Part shown: in pieces, positions 17,709 through 26,874 of the stretch | Layout of the letters: every line of letters begins with the position of its first letter | Position numbering within the stretch: the first letter of the stretch is position 1 | Source of the DNA: Ureibacillus massiliensis 4400831 = CIP 108448 = CCUG 49529 | GTDB taxonomy: Bacteria; Bacillota; Bacilli; Bacillales_A; Planococcaceae | Assembly (NCBI RefSeq): GCF_000772965.1 | Contig: NZ_JPVQ01000001.1 | Coordinates: forward strand, 186,001 to 250,000 | Direction: 5' to 3' | Length of the DNA stretch: 64,000 bases | Translations under genes and position numbers: made by a program | The notes under the pieces: generated by a model | What the model was told of the DNA's origin: nothing | The model's database searches: none | Seen by the model: only the letters and a program-made list of their open reading frames with translations

Positions 17709-18548
17709 GTGAAAATGAATCAATTATTAAATCAAAATAGTTGGCGTTTTATCGATCAATCCATCAGCTTTTTACAAAGAACTCCGCTTGAATCCTTTGC
17801 AATGGATGACACACTATGTCACATTGTGGGACAGGGGATGAGTGCTCCTACAGTTCGCACTTGGGTACATGAAAACTCTGTTGTATTAGGAATTCAGGAT
17901 CACCGCTTACCTTATATTCAAGACGGAATCGAATGGTTAGAATCAAATGATTATAAAGCAATTGTGAGAAACTCTGGTGGATTAGCAGTAGTACTAGATT
18001 CAGGTGTATTAAACATATCGCTTGTATTAAGTGAAAATGAACAATCCATTAGTATTAATAATGGCTATGAAGCGATGGTAGATTTGATTAAAATGCTATT
18101 TCCTGAGGTTGCGGATCAAATTGAAGCATATGAAATTGTTGGCTCCTATTGTCCAGGTTCCTATGATCTGAGTATCGGAGGCAAGAAGTTTGCTGGTATA
18201 TCTCAACGTAGAATGCGACAAGGTATTGCGGTGCAGATTTATTTATGTATTGAAGGTAGTGGCAGTGCCAGAGCTGAGCTCATCCGGAAGTTTTATCAAA
18301 TAAGTCTAAAAGATGAAAAGACTAAGTTTGCTTATCCACAAATTAATCCAGAAGTTATGGCAAGCTTAAGTGAATTGATGAATCGACAACTTACTGTTTA
18401 TGAAACGGTGTTGCGACTGCAAACTATTTTACAATCTACAGGGGATATGAAACTTCAAGTTTTGAATGATAATGAAACAGAGTACTATACTTTTTATATG
18501 AACAGAGTGTTAGAACGTAATAAAAAAATGCTCACATTAGAGAAATAG
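17709..18548 (+). CDS. lipL: octanoyl-[GcvH]:protein N-octanoyltransferase LipL
   Basis: Amidotransferase of lipoate assembly that moves the octanoyl group from GcvH to the E2 subunits of 2-oxoacid dehydrogenases in Bacillus-type lipoylation. Its 279 residues carry the BPL/LplA/LipB fold. The acyl-carrying Cys lies in GSYCPGSYDLSIGGKKFAG (Cys148 from GTG), equivalent to the catalytic Cys of B. subtilis LipL. GTG at 17709 or ATG two codons later could be the start; AGGAG lies 5 and 11 bases upstream respectively. Divergent from hemQ, as in the ywf region. Confidence 0.88.
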   Translation: MKMNQLLNQNSWRFIDQSISFLQRTPLESFAMDDTLCHIVGQGMSAPTVRTWVHENSVVLGIQDHRLPYIQDGIEWLESNDYKAIVRNSGGLAVVLDSGVLNISLVLSENEQSISINNGYEAMVDLIKMLFPEVADQIEAYEIVGSYCPGSYDLSIGGKKFAGISQRRMRQGIAVQIYLCIEGSGSARAELIRKFYQISLKDEKTKFAYPQINPEVMASLSELMNRQLTVYETVLRLQTILQSTGDMKLQVLNDNETEYYTFYMNRVLERNKKMLTLEK

Positions 18549-18623
18549 AATATGAAAGTAAGTTTAGTAAACAAAACTCTTAGCATAAGAAAATAAAAAA
18601 CTAATCGTCTATGAAAGTAAAAA

Positions 18624-18657
18624 TACGCGGATGTGCTTAATTAGGCACATCCACGTT
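18624..18657 (-). terminator. rsfA terminator overlapping the end of its coding region
   Basis: ACGCGGATGTGC and GCACATCCACGT form a stem that includes the last codons of rsfA; a T-rich tract follows on the minus strand. Confidence 0.65.
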
Positions 18658-19308
18658 TTCTTTTCCACTTTCAGCGTTACTAGTAGTAGAATAATTTGCA
18701 ACGAGATTGCCGTTTTTCTCCATTTTAAAAACAGGTGCAATACGTTGTTCATCTTCTTCTAGTGTTACGAGTCTACGAGCGCGATTCATAATTTGTACGA
18801 ATTGCTCATAGTCTTCTCGAATCTCTTTATTTTCAGTTTCGAGTTGTTTAATAGTTCTTTCTAGATCTTTAATTTTCTCAGTTGCTGCATTTGCAATTTG
18901 ACGCCACTTAATAGCTTCATTGTCTGAGCCACTGTTATGCTGTAGGCGAAGTAAATATGCAATCACAATATCTAGATTAAGAGCAGATAGAGGAATAGAT
19001 TTTGTTTCTTCACTACTTTGAGAACTTGGTAGTAAATAAACACCTTGATTACGGCGTCTACCGTTCATTCCTAATACTCGCATTCTCTCTTTTCTTTCTT
19101 TTTTAGCTTCGGCTAGTTCTTTTTCATATAAACGACGAACAACCGCATTCCAACGGAAACCGCATGCAGCAGCTGTACGATTTAATGCATCTCCAGCTTC
19201 TTCAAAAGCATTTAATTGTGTACTCCCTTCTTTGACATGGCGCAATACCGCTTCTGCCAAAAGTTCATCGTTTTCTTTTAACCAAGCATCCTGTCTAACT
19301 TTGACCAT
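18637..19308 (-). CDS. rsfA: RsfA family prespore transcription factor
   Basis: DNA-binding protein of 223 residues. The N-terminal 65 residues form a Myb/SANT-like domain (RQDAWLKENDELLAEAVLRH onward, RTAAACGFRWNAVVRRLY). A basic linker and a predicted coiled coil at about residues 125-175 (KIKDLERTIKQLETENKEIR) follow. B. subtilis RsfA (YwfN) modulates sigma-F-dependent genes in the prespore, and the position beside lipL agrees. The ATG follows AGGAGGTAAAATA. Target genes cannot be inferred here. Confidence 0.88.
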   Translation of the reverse strand: MVKVRQDAWLKENDELLAEAVLRHVKEGSTQLNAFEEAGDALNRTAAACGFRWNAVVRRLYEKELAEAKKERKERMRVLGMNGRRRNQGVYLLPSSQSSEETKSIPLSALNLDIVIAYLLRLQHNSGSDNEAIKWRQIANAATEKIKDLERTIKQLETENKEIREDYEQFVQIMNRARRLVTLEEDEQRIAPVFKMEKNGNLVANYSTTSNAESGKENVDVPN

Positions 19309-19577
19309 TATTTTACCTCCTGCGATGTTAATAGTTTTATTTGTTCAAAATGTATCTTCGCCATTTTTTTAGAAAAATATTCATATTTATTATATTAATA
19401 GGAAATTTTTTTGAATTTTTTGATTGAATTGGTTTCAGACCTTTGACGGATATAATCGTTTAATGCTTGAATGAATACTTCTTAATAGGCTAAAATAGCA
19501 TTTAGATTTGAAATCCTTGTAAATAATCTCTCTACTTAAGAGTTAAAATATACAAATAGAAAGGGTTGTTGACGAAT

Positions 19578-19802
19578 ATGGCAAACGAATTTAAAGTTTG
19601 CGATGAATGTCAGGCCGTTAATTTAAAAACGTTAATTCCGAAATTAAAACAATTGGATCCAGAAGCAACGATTGAAATTGGCTGCCATTCATATTGCGGA
19701 CCAGGACGAAAAAAAACCTTCACATTTGTAAATGGTCGACCTGTAAATGCATTAACTGAAGAAGAATTGATGGAAAAAGTAAAAGCGAAATTAAAAGGTT
19801 AA
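19578..19802 (+). CDS. DUF1450 family protein
   Basis: A 74-residue cytoplasmic protein with Cys8 and Cys11 (CDEC) and a second pair in [12 protein letters not shown], a thioredoxin/ferredoxin-like or metal-binding arrangement typical of DUF1450 (YuzB-like) proteins. The ATG at 19578 is chosen, with AAAGGG 12 bases upstream; TTG codons at 19566 and 19569 lie too close to that site. Function unknown. A strong terminator follows. Confidence 0.82.
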   Translation: MANEFKVCDECQAVNLKTLIPKLKQLDPEATIEIGCHSYCGPGRKKTFTFVNGRPVNALTEEELMEKVKAKLKG

Positions 19803-19835
19803 TCATAATGTACGGGTGGATAGAATCACCCCTAA

Positions 19836-19876
19836 AAAGCTATCTCTGTTCGAATGGAGATAGCTTTATTATTTTT
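19836..19876 (+). terminator. terminator after the DUF1450 gene
   Basis: AAAGCTATCTC pairs with GAGATAGCTTT, followed by a T-rich tract. Confidence 0.8.
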
Positions 19877-19983
19877 ATTAAAAATTTTTATAGAATATAT
19901 TTGATTGTAAGATATGAAGTGAAAATAGATGAAAAGTCACATATAATGAAAGTAAGATAATGGGAATGGGTGGTGTGCTAACA

Positions 19984-21285
19984 GTGAAAAATTATGCAAA
20001 TGCAAAATTAGTAGAAGAAAAAGTATTTAAAGATCCTGTACACCGATATATTCATGTGCGAGATCAAGTAATTTGGGATCTTATCGGCACAAAAGAGTTT
20101 CAGAGATTACGTCGTATTAGGCAGCTAGGAACAACTTACCTTGTATTTCACGGTGCAGAGCATAGTCGGTTTAATCATTCATTAGGAGTGTATGAAATCG
20201 TAAGAAGAATTGTAGACGATGTATTTCGGGGTCGCCCAGAATGGGATGAGAGTGAACGTCTTCTCATTTTGTGCGCAGCGTTATTACACGATCTAGGTCA
20301 TGGTCCATTTTCCCATGCATTTGAAAATGTGTTCCATACAGATCACGAATATTTTACAAGACGCATATTGTTAGAGGATACAGAAGTGAATGCCATCTTG
20401 AGGAAAGTTTCAGAAGATTTCCCTGAAAAGGTTGCCCAAGTTATCGAGAAAAAATATCCGAATGCATTAGTTGTTAGCTTAATCTCTAGCCAAATCGATG
20501 CAGATCGTATGGACTATCTACAAAGAGATGCTTATTACACAGGTGTAAGCTATGGTCATTTTGATATGGAACGAATTCTACGTGTCATGCGCCCTCGTAA
20601 AGGACAAGTCGTGATTAAATCTAGTGGTATGCATGCCGTCGAAGATTATATAATGTCGCGCTATCAAATGTATTTACAAGTCTACTTTCATCCTGTTTCA
20701 CGCAGTGCGGAAGTATTGTTAAATAATATTTTAAAAAGAGCAAAACAATTAAATAAAGAAGGATATTCATTCAAACATGAGCCGACTCATTTTAAATCCT
20801 TTTTTGAAAAGAATATTACATTAGAAGAATACCTTTCACTAGATGAATATATTTTACTAACCTATTTCCAATACTGGATGAAGGAAGAGGACTTGATTTT
20901 AAGTGATTTATGTAAAAGATTTGTGAATCGTAAGCTCTTTGGGTATACAAGTATGAATCCAGAAGAAGAGCCTGAAAGATACGAAGAGTTAAAGACATTA
21001 CTAGTTCGAAGTGGCATTGATATCGAATATTATTTATATCATGATTGCACATCCGATTTACCATATGATTTTTACCGTCCAGGAAAGGAAAGTCCAAGAA
21101 TACCTATTTTCTTAGAAAAGCCAAACGGAGAGATACGAGAGCTATCTAAAGAATCCTTTTTAGTAGATGCCATTGCAGGCAGGATTAAAACGGATCATAA
21201 AGTGTATTATCCGAAAGAAATATTAGAAGATAAAAATATTAGTGTCGTTTTAAAAGAAAGATTGCAAAAGGTGTTAAGAGACTAG
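19984..21285 (+). CDS. ywfO: HD-domain dNTP triphosphohydrolase-like protein YwfO
   Basis: Metal-dependent phosphohydrolase of about 433 residues with a full HD signature: His in HSRFNHSLGVYE, the HD pair in LLHDLGHGPFSHAFE, and the distal Asp in SSQIDADRMDYLQRDAYYTG. Homologues in Bacillus and Enterococcus are dNTP triphosphohydrolases, so nucleotide-pool control is likely. GTG at 19984 is used because it gives the expected MKNYANAKLVEEKVF-like N terminus; an in-frame ATG at 19960 is possible. Confidence 0.85.
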   Translation: MKNYANAKLVEEKVFKDPVHRYIHVRDQVIWDLIGTKEFQRLRRIRQLGTTYLVFHGAEHSRFNHSLGVYEIVRRIVDDVFRGRPEWDESERLLILCAALLHDLGHGPFSHAFENVFHTDHEYFTRRILLEDTEVNAILRKVSEDFPEKVAQVIEKKYPNALVVSLISSQIDADRMDYLQRDAYYTGVSYGHFDMERILRVMRPRKGQVVIKSSGMHAVEDYIMSRYQMYLQVYFHPVSRSAEVLLNNILKRAKQLNKEGYSFKHEPTHFKSFFEKNITLEEYLSLDEYILLTYFQYWMKEEDLILSDLCKRFVNRKLFGYTSMNPEEEPERYEELKTLLVRSGIDIEYYLYHDCTSDLPYDFYRPGKESPRIPIFLEKPNGEIRELSKESFLVDAIAGRIKTDHKVYYPKEILEDKNISVVLKERLQKVLRD

Positions 21286-21290
21286 TATTA

Positions 21291-21422
21291 GGGGAGGGCA
21301 TGCGAGAGATGGAGCTGTCCTAAAGAAGCAATTGAATTAGACGCTCGTTATGGTGACATCGCATCTAAAAAGGCGGGCATATCCTAAAAGAGTGGTGTAC
21401 TTTTCACTTTTGGACATGCCCC
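21291..21422. repeat. MITE-like or relic element between ywfO and the tautomerase gene
   Basis: GGGCATG at 21296 and CATGCCC at 21415 are terminal inverted repeats about 125 bases apart. Inside, the + strand reads PKEAIELDARYGDIASKK followed by AGIS and a stop with no start codon. That looks like the tail of a lost gene or transposon part. I could not identify the source. Confidence 0.35.
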
Positions 21423-21433
21423 ATTTGCTATAA

Positions 21434-21622
21434 CTAATTTTTATCGATTGCTCTTACGCCACCAGAAGCATAATGATTTTTAGACATTTCCTCAATTACG
21501 ATTGTAACAGCTTCTCGTTTTGCATTTACTGTCTCAACAACGGCTTCAGTCACTTTTTCAACTAAAGCTTTCTTTTGCTCATCTGTACGACCTTCGAGCA
21601 ATTTTACTGTAACGATTGGCAT
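21434..21622 (-). CDS. 4-oxalocrotonate tautomerase family protein
   Basis: A 62-residue tautomerase-superfamily monomer starting MPIVTVKLLEGRTDEQKKAL. The catalytic N-terminal Pro1 is exposed after Met removal, and the conserved EAVTIVIEEM strand follows. It should form hexamers. In B. subtilis the relative YwhB occupies the same area. The physiological substrate is unknown. AAGGAGG lies upstream of the ATG at 21622; a longer frame upstream overlaps the divergent ywhD gene and is rejected. Confidence 0.88.
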   Translation of the reverse strand: MPIVTVKLLEGRTDEQKKALVEKVTEAVVETVNAKREAVTIVIEEMSKNHYASGGVRAIDKN

Positions 21623-21692
21623 TTTTCCATCCTCCTTAGTGGATATATTGTAACTATATTCTTTATAATAGGCATATATGGAGGGATTTACA

Positions 21693-22211
21693 ATGGCGAG
21701 TGAAGAAAAACCAAAACAAAAGATAGGATTTACTATCATTAAAAACGATCCTACAGATGGACATAAAGGATTTGGGATTGGTTCTTTATCCTTAGAAAAT
21801 GTAACACCAGTTTTTATCGATATTGAAGAAAAACGAGGATTTATTGATATCGGTGCCATGCATGCAAAAAGTGAAGTAGAAAGACGAGTTAAGTTCACGA
21901 CAAATCGTGAGGATTCAGAAGGTGGGAAACCTTATTGGCTCGTTTGGGTTACGATTGATTTTAAAGAAGAGGGACCTTATTATGCTGGGGTGACTGCTTG
22001 TGAAATGGTCGTAAATAAAGAAAAACGCCGTGGCTATAAAATATTAGCAGATCATGTAAATAAAATGGATAAATCCATGAAACGTAAAATCATGGTTGAT
22101 TTTATGGATGACTTATCAAAGCAAGTGCTAGCAGAATTTTTAAAATCCCATAATCAAGAAATGTGGGATCGAAGTGAACAACAATTGAAGGATGATTTAG
22201 CTGTTCAGTAA
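21693..22211 (+). CDS. ywhD: YwhD family protein
   Basis: A 172-residue soluble protein of the YwhD family, which is conserved in Bacillales and has no known function. Characteristic segments are IGFTIIKNDPTDGHKGFGIG, FIDIGAMHAKSEVERRVKF and YYAGVTACEMVVNKEKRRGY. The ATG at 21693 has GGAGGG seven bases upstream; an ATG five codons earlier is less well placed. It is divergent from the tautomerase gene and convergent with pbpG. Confidence 0.9.
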   Translation: MASEEKPKQKIGFTIIKNDPTDGHKGFGIGSLSLENVTPVFIDIEEKRGFIDIGAMHAKSEVERRVKFTTNREDSEGGKPYWLVWVTIDFKEEGPYYAGVTACEMVVNKEKRRGYKILADHVNKMDKSMKRKIMVDFMDDLSKQVLAEFLKSHNQEMWDRSEQQLKDDLAVQ

Positions 22212-22478
22212 AAAATTATTTCAAAATAATTCGTTGATTCTTGAAAAACAGGTTTGTCAAGAATAGTGAGTTAATAAAGAGTGGAAAATTGAACAATCTG
22301 TGACAGTTATTTTTCAAGTTCATTCCATTATTGAAAGTGAGTTTGAAAAAAAGTACACTAATTTTATAGCTCAAATAGTAGCTAGGACACCTTGGCGAAA
22401 CGAAAGCTATGAGAGTTATGCGGCATTTTAAACCTTTCCCAAGCTAAATGCCCCATGATTCCCATGCTTTCTAACGCC
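22212..22478. other. intergenic region between ywhD and pbpG
   Basis: No gene recognised. It holds two small inverted repeats, AATTATTT-CA-AAATAATT near 22214 and TTCTTGA with TCAAGAA near 22240-22262. The first may act as a weak ywhD terminator. Confidence 0.4.
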
Positions 22479-22480
22479 AT

Positions 22481-22535
22481 AAAAAAGCTCTCTCTTGTTA
22501 CGGAAATAAATTCCGAATAAGAGAGAGCTTTTTTC
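22481..22535. terminator. bidirectional terminator of pbpG
   Basis: AAAAAAGCTCTCTCTT and AAGAGAGAGCTTTTTT form a 16-bp stem with an inner CGGAA/TTCCG pair. Confidence 0.9.
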
Positions 22536-22545
22536 ATGGATTATG

Positions 22546-24600
22546 TTAAAAAGTAAACATGTCAGAGAATGCTTCAAATTGGAATAGGTTGAAGAAATCT
22601 CCCCATTCGTTATCATCAAAGATTGTACATTCCTCAGTTGGAATATCCTCTTCCTTCATATAAACAAGACGCTGCTTAGGACAAGCTTCCGTGGCAAGCT
22701 TACCGGTTTCAATATCAACAACGACTCCTTCAATACCAGAAGGGACTTCAAAGACTTCATTTTGTTTATCTTTATTAATTGTTTCCATGAACTCAATCCA
22801 TACTTGTTTGGATGCGGCCATATCGGCTTGGACAGATAATGTTTTTCCTTGGTCGTAACCGTTCCAAACACCAGCAGTAACACTTGGTGTATATCCGATA
22901 ATCCATTGATCGCTAAGTGTAGTTCCGGATTTAGCAGCATACGTATGTGTCATACGAGATCTTAAAGAAACACCCGTTGCAGGGGAATAGTCACTAAATA
23001 CGGGATCAAATATACCTGTCATTAACTGAGTTAATATAAATGCATCCTGTTCTGTAAGGACTTGTTCTTCTTCAGACGACTCACTTTCATCGTATACAAT
23101 TTCACCTTCAGCATTTTGAATGGAAAGAATAGTGGTTGGCTCATGTTTTTTTCCATATGCCGCAATGGTGTTATATGCACTAGTTAAGTCATATAAAGAT
23201 GATTCGATTGTTCCTAACGCTACAGAAGGGTTATCCTCATCAGTATAATTCAACTCAAAACGTTTCAACATATCACGGAATTCATTGTACCCAATTTCTT
23301 GTAACGTTTTTACTGCGTAAATATTATCTGAAATCGCCAACGCTTGTGCAAGGGACATCTCACTGTCTGCATATTGTCCATTTACATTTTGTGGTTTGTA
23401 AGTAGCTCGTCCGTTATCATAGGTGAAAATTGTTTCACCAACCTCTAAATAAGTTAAAGGAGAAAAACCATTTTCTAATGCAGCCGCATATAAAATAGGT
23501 TTGATAGATGAACCAGGTTGACGAACAGCCTGAGTTACACGGTTAAATGAACTTTCATGATAATCCCGGCCACCCACTAATGCAGTAACGTGTCCAGTAT
23601 CCACATCCATACTTACAAAACCGACTTGCAGCTCACTATCTGGCATATTATTGGCTACAGCTTCTTCTGCAGCTTTTTGATGGGATTGATTTAACGTCGT
23701 TTTAATCGTCCATCCACCTTCACGAATATTTAGTCCTTTTTCTGCAAGAACTTCCGTTGCTTCTTGCCACACGGTATCTAAGAAATAAGGAGCAATCGTT
23801 TGTGATGCAATCCATTCATCATTTTTTAATACGATTTGTTGAGAAAGTGCACGTTCTTTTTCTGTTGCGCTAATCAATTTTTGATCTTCCATTAGACTTA
23901 AAATTAACTTTTGACGATTTGATGCTTTCTCAAAATCGTTAATCGGTGAATAAATACTAGGACCTTTTGGAATTCCAGCAAGCATTGCAGATTCAGCTAA
24001 TGTCAATTCACTAGCAGATTTACTGAAATAATACTGGCTTGCAGCTTCTACGCCATACATGCCGTGCCCATAGTTCACAGTGTTTAGGTATCCTTCTAAT
24101 ATTTCATCCTTTGAATAAAAGACTTCTAGTCTGTAAGCATAAAGTGCTTCATTGATTTTTCTCGTCCATGTTTTGTCTAATGTAAGATAAAGATTACGAG
24201 CTAGCTGCTGAGTGATTGTGCTAGCACCTTCAGCCATACTTTGTGTTTTTAAATCTTTAATAATGGCACTAACAATTCGAGAGTAATCAAATCCGTTATG
24301 TGAATAAAATTCTTTATCTTCCACTGCGATGGTTGCATCAACTAAATAAGGTGAAATGTCTTCAAGTTCGACCCAGTAACGACGTTCTTCTGTATAATAA
24401 TCCCCGATTTTATTGCCATTACTATCTAAAAATACGGATGCTTTCGGTATAGTAAGAGGTGGAGCCCCTGCAATTTGAGCGTATATTCGCAATGACAACA
24501 GCCCGAAAGCTATTGCACAAATAAATCCGACAAGTGTTAGTACAGTAATCTTCAACCACTTATGTCGTCTTTTTTTACGAAAGTAGCTACGTCTTTTCAA
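22546..24600 (-). CDS. pbpG: class A penicillin-binding protein (PbpG/PBP2d-like)
   Basis: Bifunctional peptidoglycan synthase of 684 residues. A basic N terminus leads into one TM helix (about 17-38). The glycosyltransferase-51 domain shows EDKEFYSHNGFDYSRIV and GASTITQQLARNLYL. The transpeptidase domain has the active-site Ser in RQPGSSIKPI, the second motif SDN in ALAISDNIYAVKTL, and KSGTT. In B. subtilis, pbpG lies beside ywhD and speE/speB and makes spore germ-cell wall with PbpF. The start is TTG at 24600 after a GGGGTGA-type site. A spore role is inference from synteny. Confidence 0.85.
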   Translation of the reverse strand: MKRRSYFRKKRRHKWLKITVLTLVGFICAIAFGLLSLRIYAQIAGAPPLTIPKASVFLDSNGNKIGDYYTEERRYWVELEDISPYLVDATIAVEDKEFYSHNGFDYSRIVSAIIKDLKTQSMAEGASTITQQLARNLYLTLDKTWTRKINEALYAYRLEVFYSKDEILEGYLNTVNYGHGMYGVEAASQYYFSKSASELTLAESAMLAGIPKGPSIYSPINDFEKASNRQKLILSLMEDQKLISATEKERALSQQIVLKNDEWIASQTIAPYFLDTVWQEATEVLAEKGLNIREGGWTIKTTLNQSHQKAAEEAVANNMPDSELQVGFVSMDVDTGHVTALVGGRDYHESSFNRVTQAVRQPGSSIKPILYAAALENGFSPLTYLEVGETIFTYDNGRATYKPQNVNGQYADSEMSLAQALAISDNIYAVKTLQEIGYNEFRDMLKRFELNYTDEDNPSVALGTIESSLYDLTSAYNTIAAYGKKHEPTTILSIQNAEGEIVYDESESSEEEQVLTEQDAFILTQLMTGIFDPVFSDYSPATGVSLRSRMTHTYAAKSGTTLSDQWIIGYTPSVTAGVWNGYDQGKTLSVQADMAASKQVWIEFMETINKDKQNEVFEVPSGIEGVVVDIETGKLATEACPKQRLVYMKEEDIPTEECTIFDDNEWGDFFNLFQFEAFSDMFTF

Positions 24601-25049
24601 CCCTATTCACCCCAATCTCTCCAATTAACGATAGTATAGACCTTTCACTTATCGTTTAATCGAATGTATACTTAAAAAAACTGTTGCACTTTGTCTAAAA
24701 AGCACTATACTTTTTTGCGGAACAAAAATTATATTTTCAACATATCCCTTAGGAAAAATATCCTTTTGTCGCAGATTTAAGACAAAAAGTTGTATTTTCT
24801 TGCTAAATTGTATATAAAATTATACGGAAAAACACGAAAAAAGTTTCATTTTTGTGGTATTCGTAATTTTCTGGCTATTTGGCAGGATGCAATAAAAGTG
24901 ATGGGGTATAGGTTTTATGTGCAAGTAGGGACCGAAATTTATCCAGTTGAATATTGGGGAATAAATTAGGTTCGTTTAATGTACTATAAACGCTCTAGGA
25001 TATGGGAAAAGTAAATTTGGAAAAAATAATATTAGTAGGTGATTGTGAT
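24601..25049. other. AT-rich intergenic region between divergent pbpG and speB
   Basis: About 450 bases with no recognisable gene. In B. subtilis spermidine synthase speE lies between pbpG and speB, and no trace of it was seen here. The region must hold two divergent promoters, but no convincing -35/-10 pair stood out. Confidence 0.5.
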
Positions 25050-25922
25050 ATGAGATTTGATGAAACATATTCAGGTAATGTTTTTATTAAAAGTCATCCA
25101 AATTATGAGGAATCGAAAGTAGTGCTTTATGGAATGCCAATGGATTGGACAGTTAGCTATCGCCCTGGTTCACGTTTTGGTCCTGCGCGTATTCGTGAAG
25201 TTTCAATTGGTTTAGAAGAGTATAGTCCATATTTAGATCGTGAATTAGACGATGTAAAATATTTCGATGCTGGTGATATTCCGTTGCCATTTGGTAATGC
25301 GCAAAAATCATTAGATTTAATCGAGGACTTTGTGAAAAAAGTGTTGGCTGATGGGAAAATTCCTGTTGGTATGGGTGGGGAGCATTTAGTTTCTTGGCCT
25401 GTAATGAAGGCAGTTTATGAAAAGTATAATGATTTAGCGATTATTCACTTTGATGCCCATACAGATTTACGTACTGAATATGAAGGAGAACCATTATCCC
25501 ATTCAACACCTATTCGTAAAATTGCAGAGCATATCGGTCCGAAAAATGTTTATTCCTTTGGTATTCGTTCAGGTATGAAAGAAGAGTTTGATTGGGCACG
25601 CGAAAATGGCATGCACATTTCAAAATTTGAAGTGCTAGAGCCTTTAAAAGAAGTGCTTCCAAGCTTAGCAGGGCGCAATGTTTATGTAACAATCGATATT
25701 GATGTATTAGATCCTGCACATGCTCCCGGCACAGGAACGGTTGATGCAGGTGGTATTACTTCAAAAGAATTATTAGCATCCATCCATGCAATTGCTGGAA
25801 GTGGAGTGAATGTAGTGGGCTTTGACTTAGTGGAGGTAGCTCCCGTTTACGATCATTCTGAAATGACTGCTAACATCGCAAGCAAATTCATTCGTGAAAT
25901 GATACTCGGTTGGGTGAAATAA
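25050..25922 (+). CDS. speB: agmatinase
   Basis: Ureohydrolase of 290 residues that converts agmatine to putrescine and urea. Mn-binding motifs are GMGGEHLVSWPV, HFDAHTDLR and TIDIDVLDPAHAPGTG. The N terminus MRFDETYSGNVFI matches B. subtilis SpeB, so ATG 25050 (AGGTGA upstream) is preferred over an ATG 16 codons earlier. It stands without speE, so the putrescine may go to another pathway or spermidine synthase may be elsewhere. Confidence 0.94.
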   Translation: MRFDETYSGNVFIKSHPNYEESKVVLYGMPMDWTVSYRPGSRFGPARIREVSIGLEEYSPYLDRELDDVKYFDAGDIPLPFGNAQKSLDLIEDFVKKVLADGKIPVGMGGEHLVSWPVMKAVYEKYNDLAIIHFDAHTDLRTEYEGEPLSHSTPIRKIAEHIGPKNVYSFGIRSGMKEEFDWARENGMHISKFEVLEPLKEVLPSLAGRNVYVTIDIDVLDPAHAPGTGTVDAGGITSKELLASIHAIAGSGVNVVGFDLVEVAPVYDHSEMTANIASKFIREMILGWVK

Positions 25923-25931
25923 ATAATTAAG

Positions 25932-25965
25932 CAGCATGGGGAAATGAATTCTCCATGCTTTTTTA
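25932..25965 (+). terminator. speB terminator
   Basis: GCATGGGGAA and TTCTCCATGC form a near-perfect stem followed by six T. Confidence 0.85.
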
Positions 25966-26001
25966 ATTTGTAGATGGAGGATGGGGGTTTGAAACGGGGA
26001 G

Positions 26002-26276
26002 GGGCGATACGGACACAAAACAGGGCGATATAGACACAAATAGGGTGATATAGACACAAAATAGATCGATTCAGACACAAAACAGGGCGATAAAAAAGGT
26101 GGAAAATTGAGAAGGGCGATACGGACACAAAATAGGTCGATACAGACACAAAACAGGGCGATAAAAAAGGTAGAAAATTGAGAAGGGCGATACGGACACA
26201 AAATAGGGTGATATAGACACAAAATAGGGCGATATAGACACAAAATAGATCGATACGGACACAAAATAGATCGATA
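26002..26276. repeat. 21-bp-period repeat array (family A, locus 3)
   Basis: Ten copies of the family A unit, here with GACACAAAAC and GACACAAAAT variants. One unit is 20 bp because an A is missing. The array is interrupted twice by a spacer, AAAAAAGGT-G/A-GAAAATTGAGAA, different from the spacer at locus 1. It lies between the speB terminator and ywiB, all genes on the plus strand. Confidence 0.92.
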
Positions 26277-26415
26277 AAAATTCGAACACAAACTCAATCG
26301 AATACTTTCACAAATTTTTACGATCATTTTATTAGAACCCCAAACTTTATAGTTCCGTCTTGATTAATCTCTATCTTTCATCCTATAATAAATAGGTTAT
26401 AAAAGGAAAAGGGAA

Positions 26416-26874
26416 GTGACCACAAACATGACGACGTTAGATATTGAAAAAAACGTGAAGATTAAATTAAATTCAACGATTCGCCCAACAGAAGGGGATC
26501 ACGAATCTTATGAATTGTGGTTACAGGGATCCTTTATTCGAAAATCAAACAAAATGTATTTACGATACGAAGAAGTGTTAGATGGGAAGACGATTAGAAC
26601 GACTGTAAAAATGAATGACCACAACGCATTTATATTAAGAAGTGGAGGCGTCAAAATGAGGCTACCATTTAATTTACAAGAAAAACAAAATGGTCATTAT
26701 GATACAGAATACGGAACTTTACCAATACTGACAAAGACGCATCGATTAACTCATGTACATAATGATAATAATTCAATAGAAGGAAATTTCAACGTTCAAT
26801 ATGATTTGATCATTGGAGGACAATCCGTAGGGGAATATCAATTGGAAATACAATATTCGGAGGGTAAAGCATGA
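26416..26874 (+). CDS. ywiB: DUF1934 beta-barrel protein YwiB
   Basis: A 152-residue soluble protein of the DUF1934/YwiB family, predicted calycin-like beta barrel, function unknown. Family features include [30 protein letters not shown] and [18 protein letters not shown]. The start is GTG at 26416, or ATG four codons later. Its stop overlaps the argS start by four bases (ATGA), as in Bacillus, which suggests translational coupling. Confidence 0.85.
   Translation: MTTNMTTLDIEKNVKIKLNSTIRPTEGDHESYELWLQGSFIRKSNKMYLRYEEVLDGKTIRTTVKMNDHNAFILRSGGVKMRLPFNLQEKQNGHYDTEYGTLPILTKTHRLTHVHNDNNSIEGNFNVQYDLIIGGQSVGEYQLEIQYSEGKA

Noticed and set aside
22370-22430. Possible riboswitch-like segment (GGCGAAACGAAAGCTATG) between ywhD and pbpG
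   Set aside because: It faintly recalls a cyclic-di-GMP aptamer but lacks the conserved junctions, and no gene starts downstream on that strand.
25827-26327. Minus-strand ORFs over the third repeat array
   Set aside because: Same artefact as at 4.3 kb; part also lies antisense to speB.
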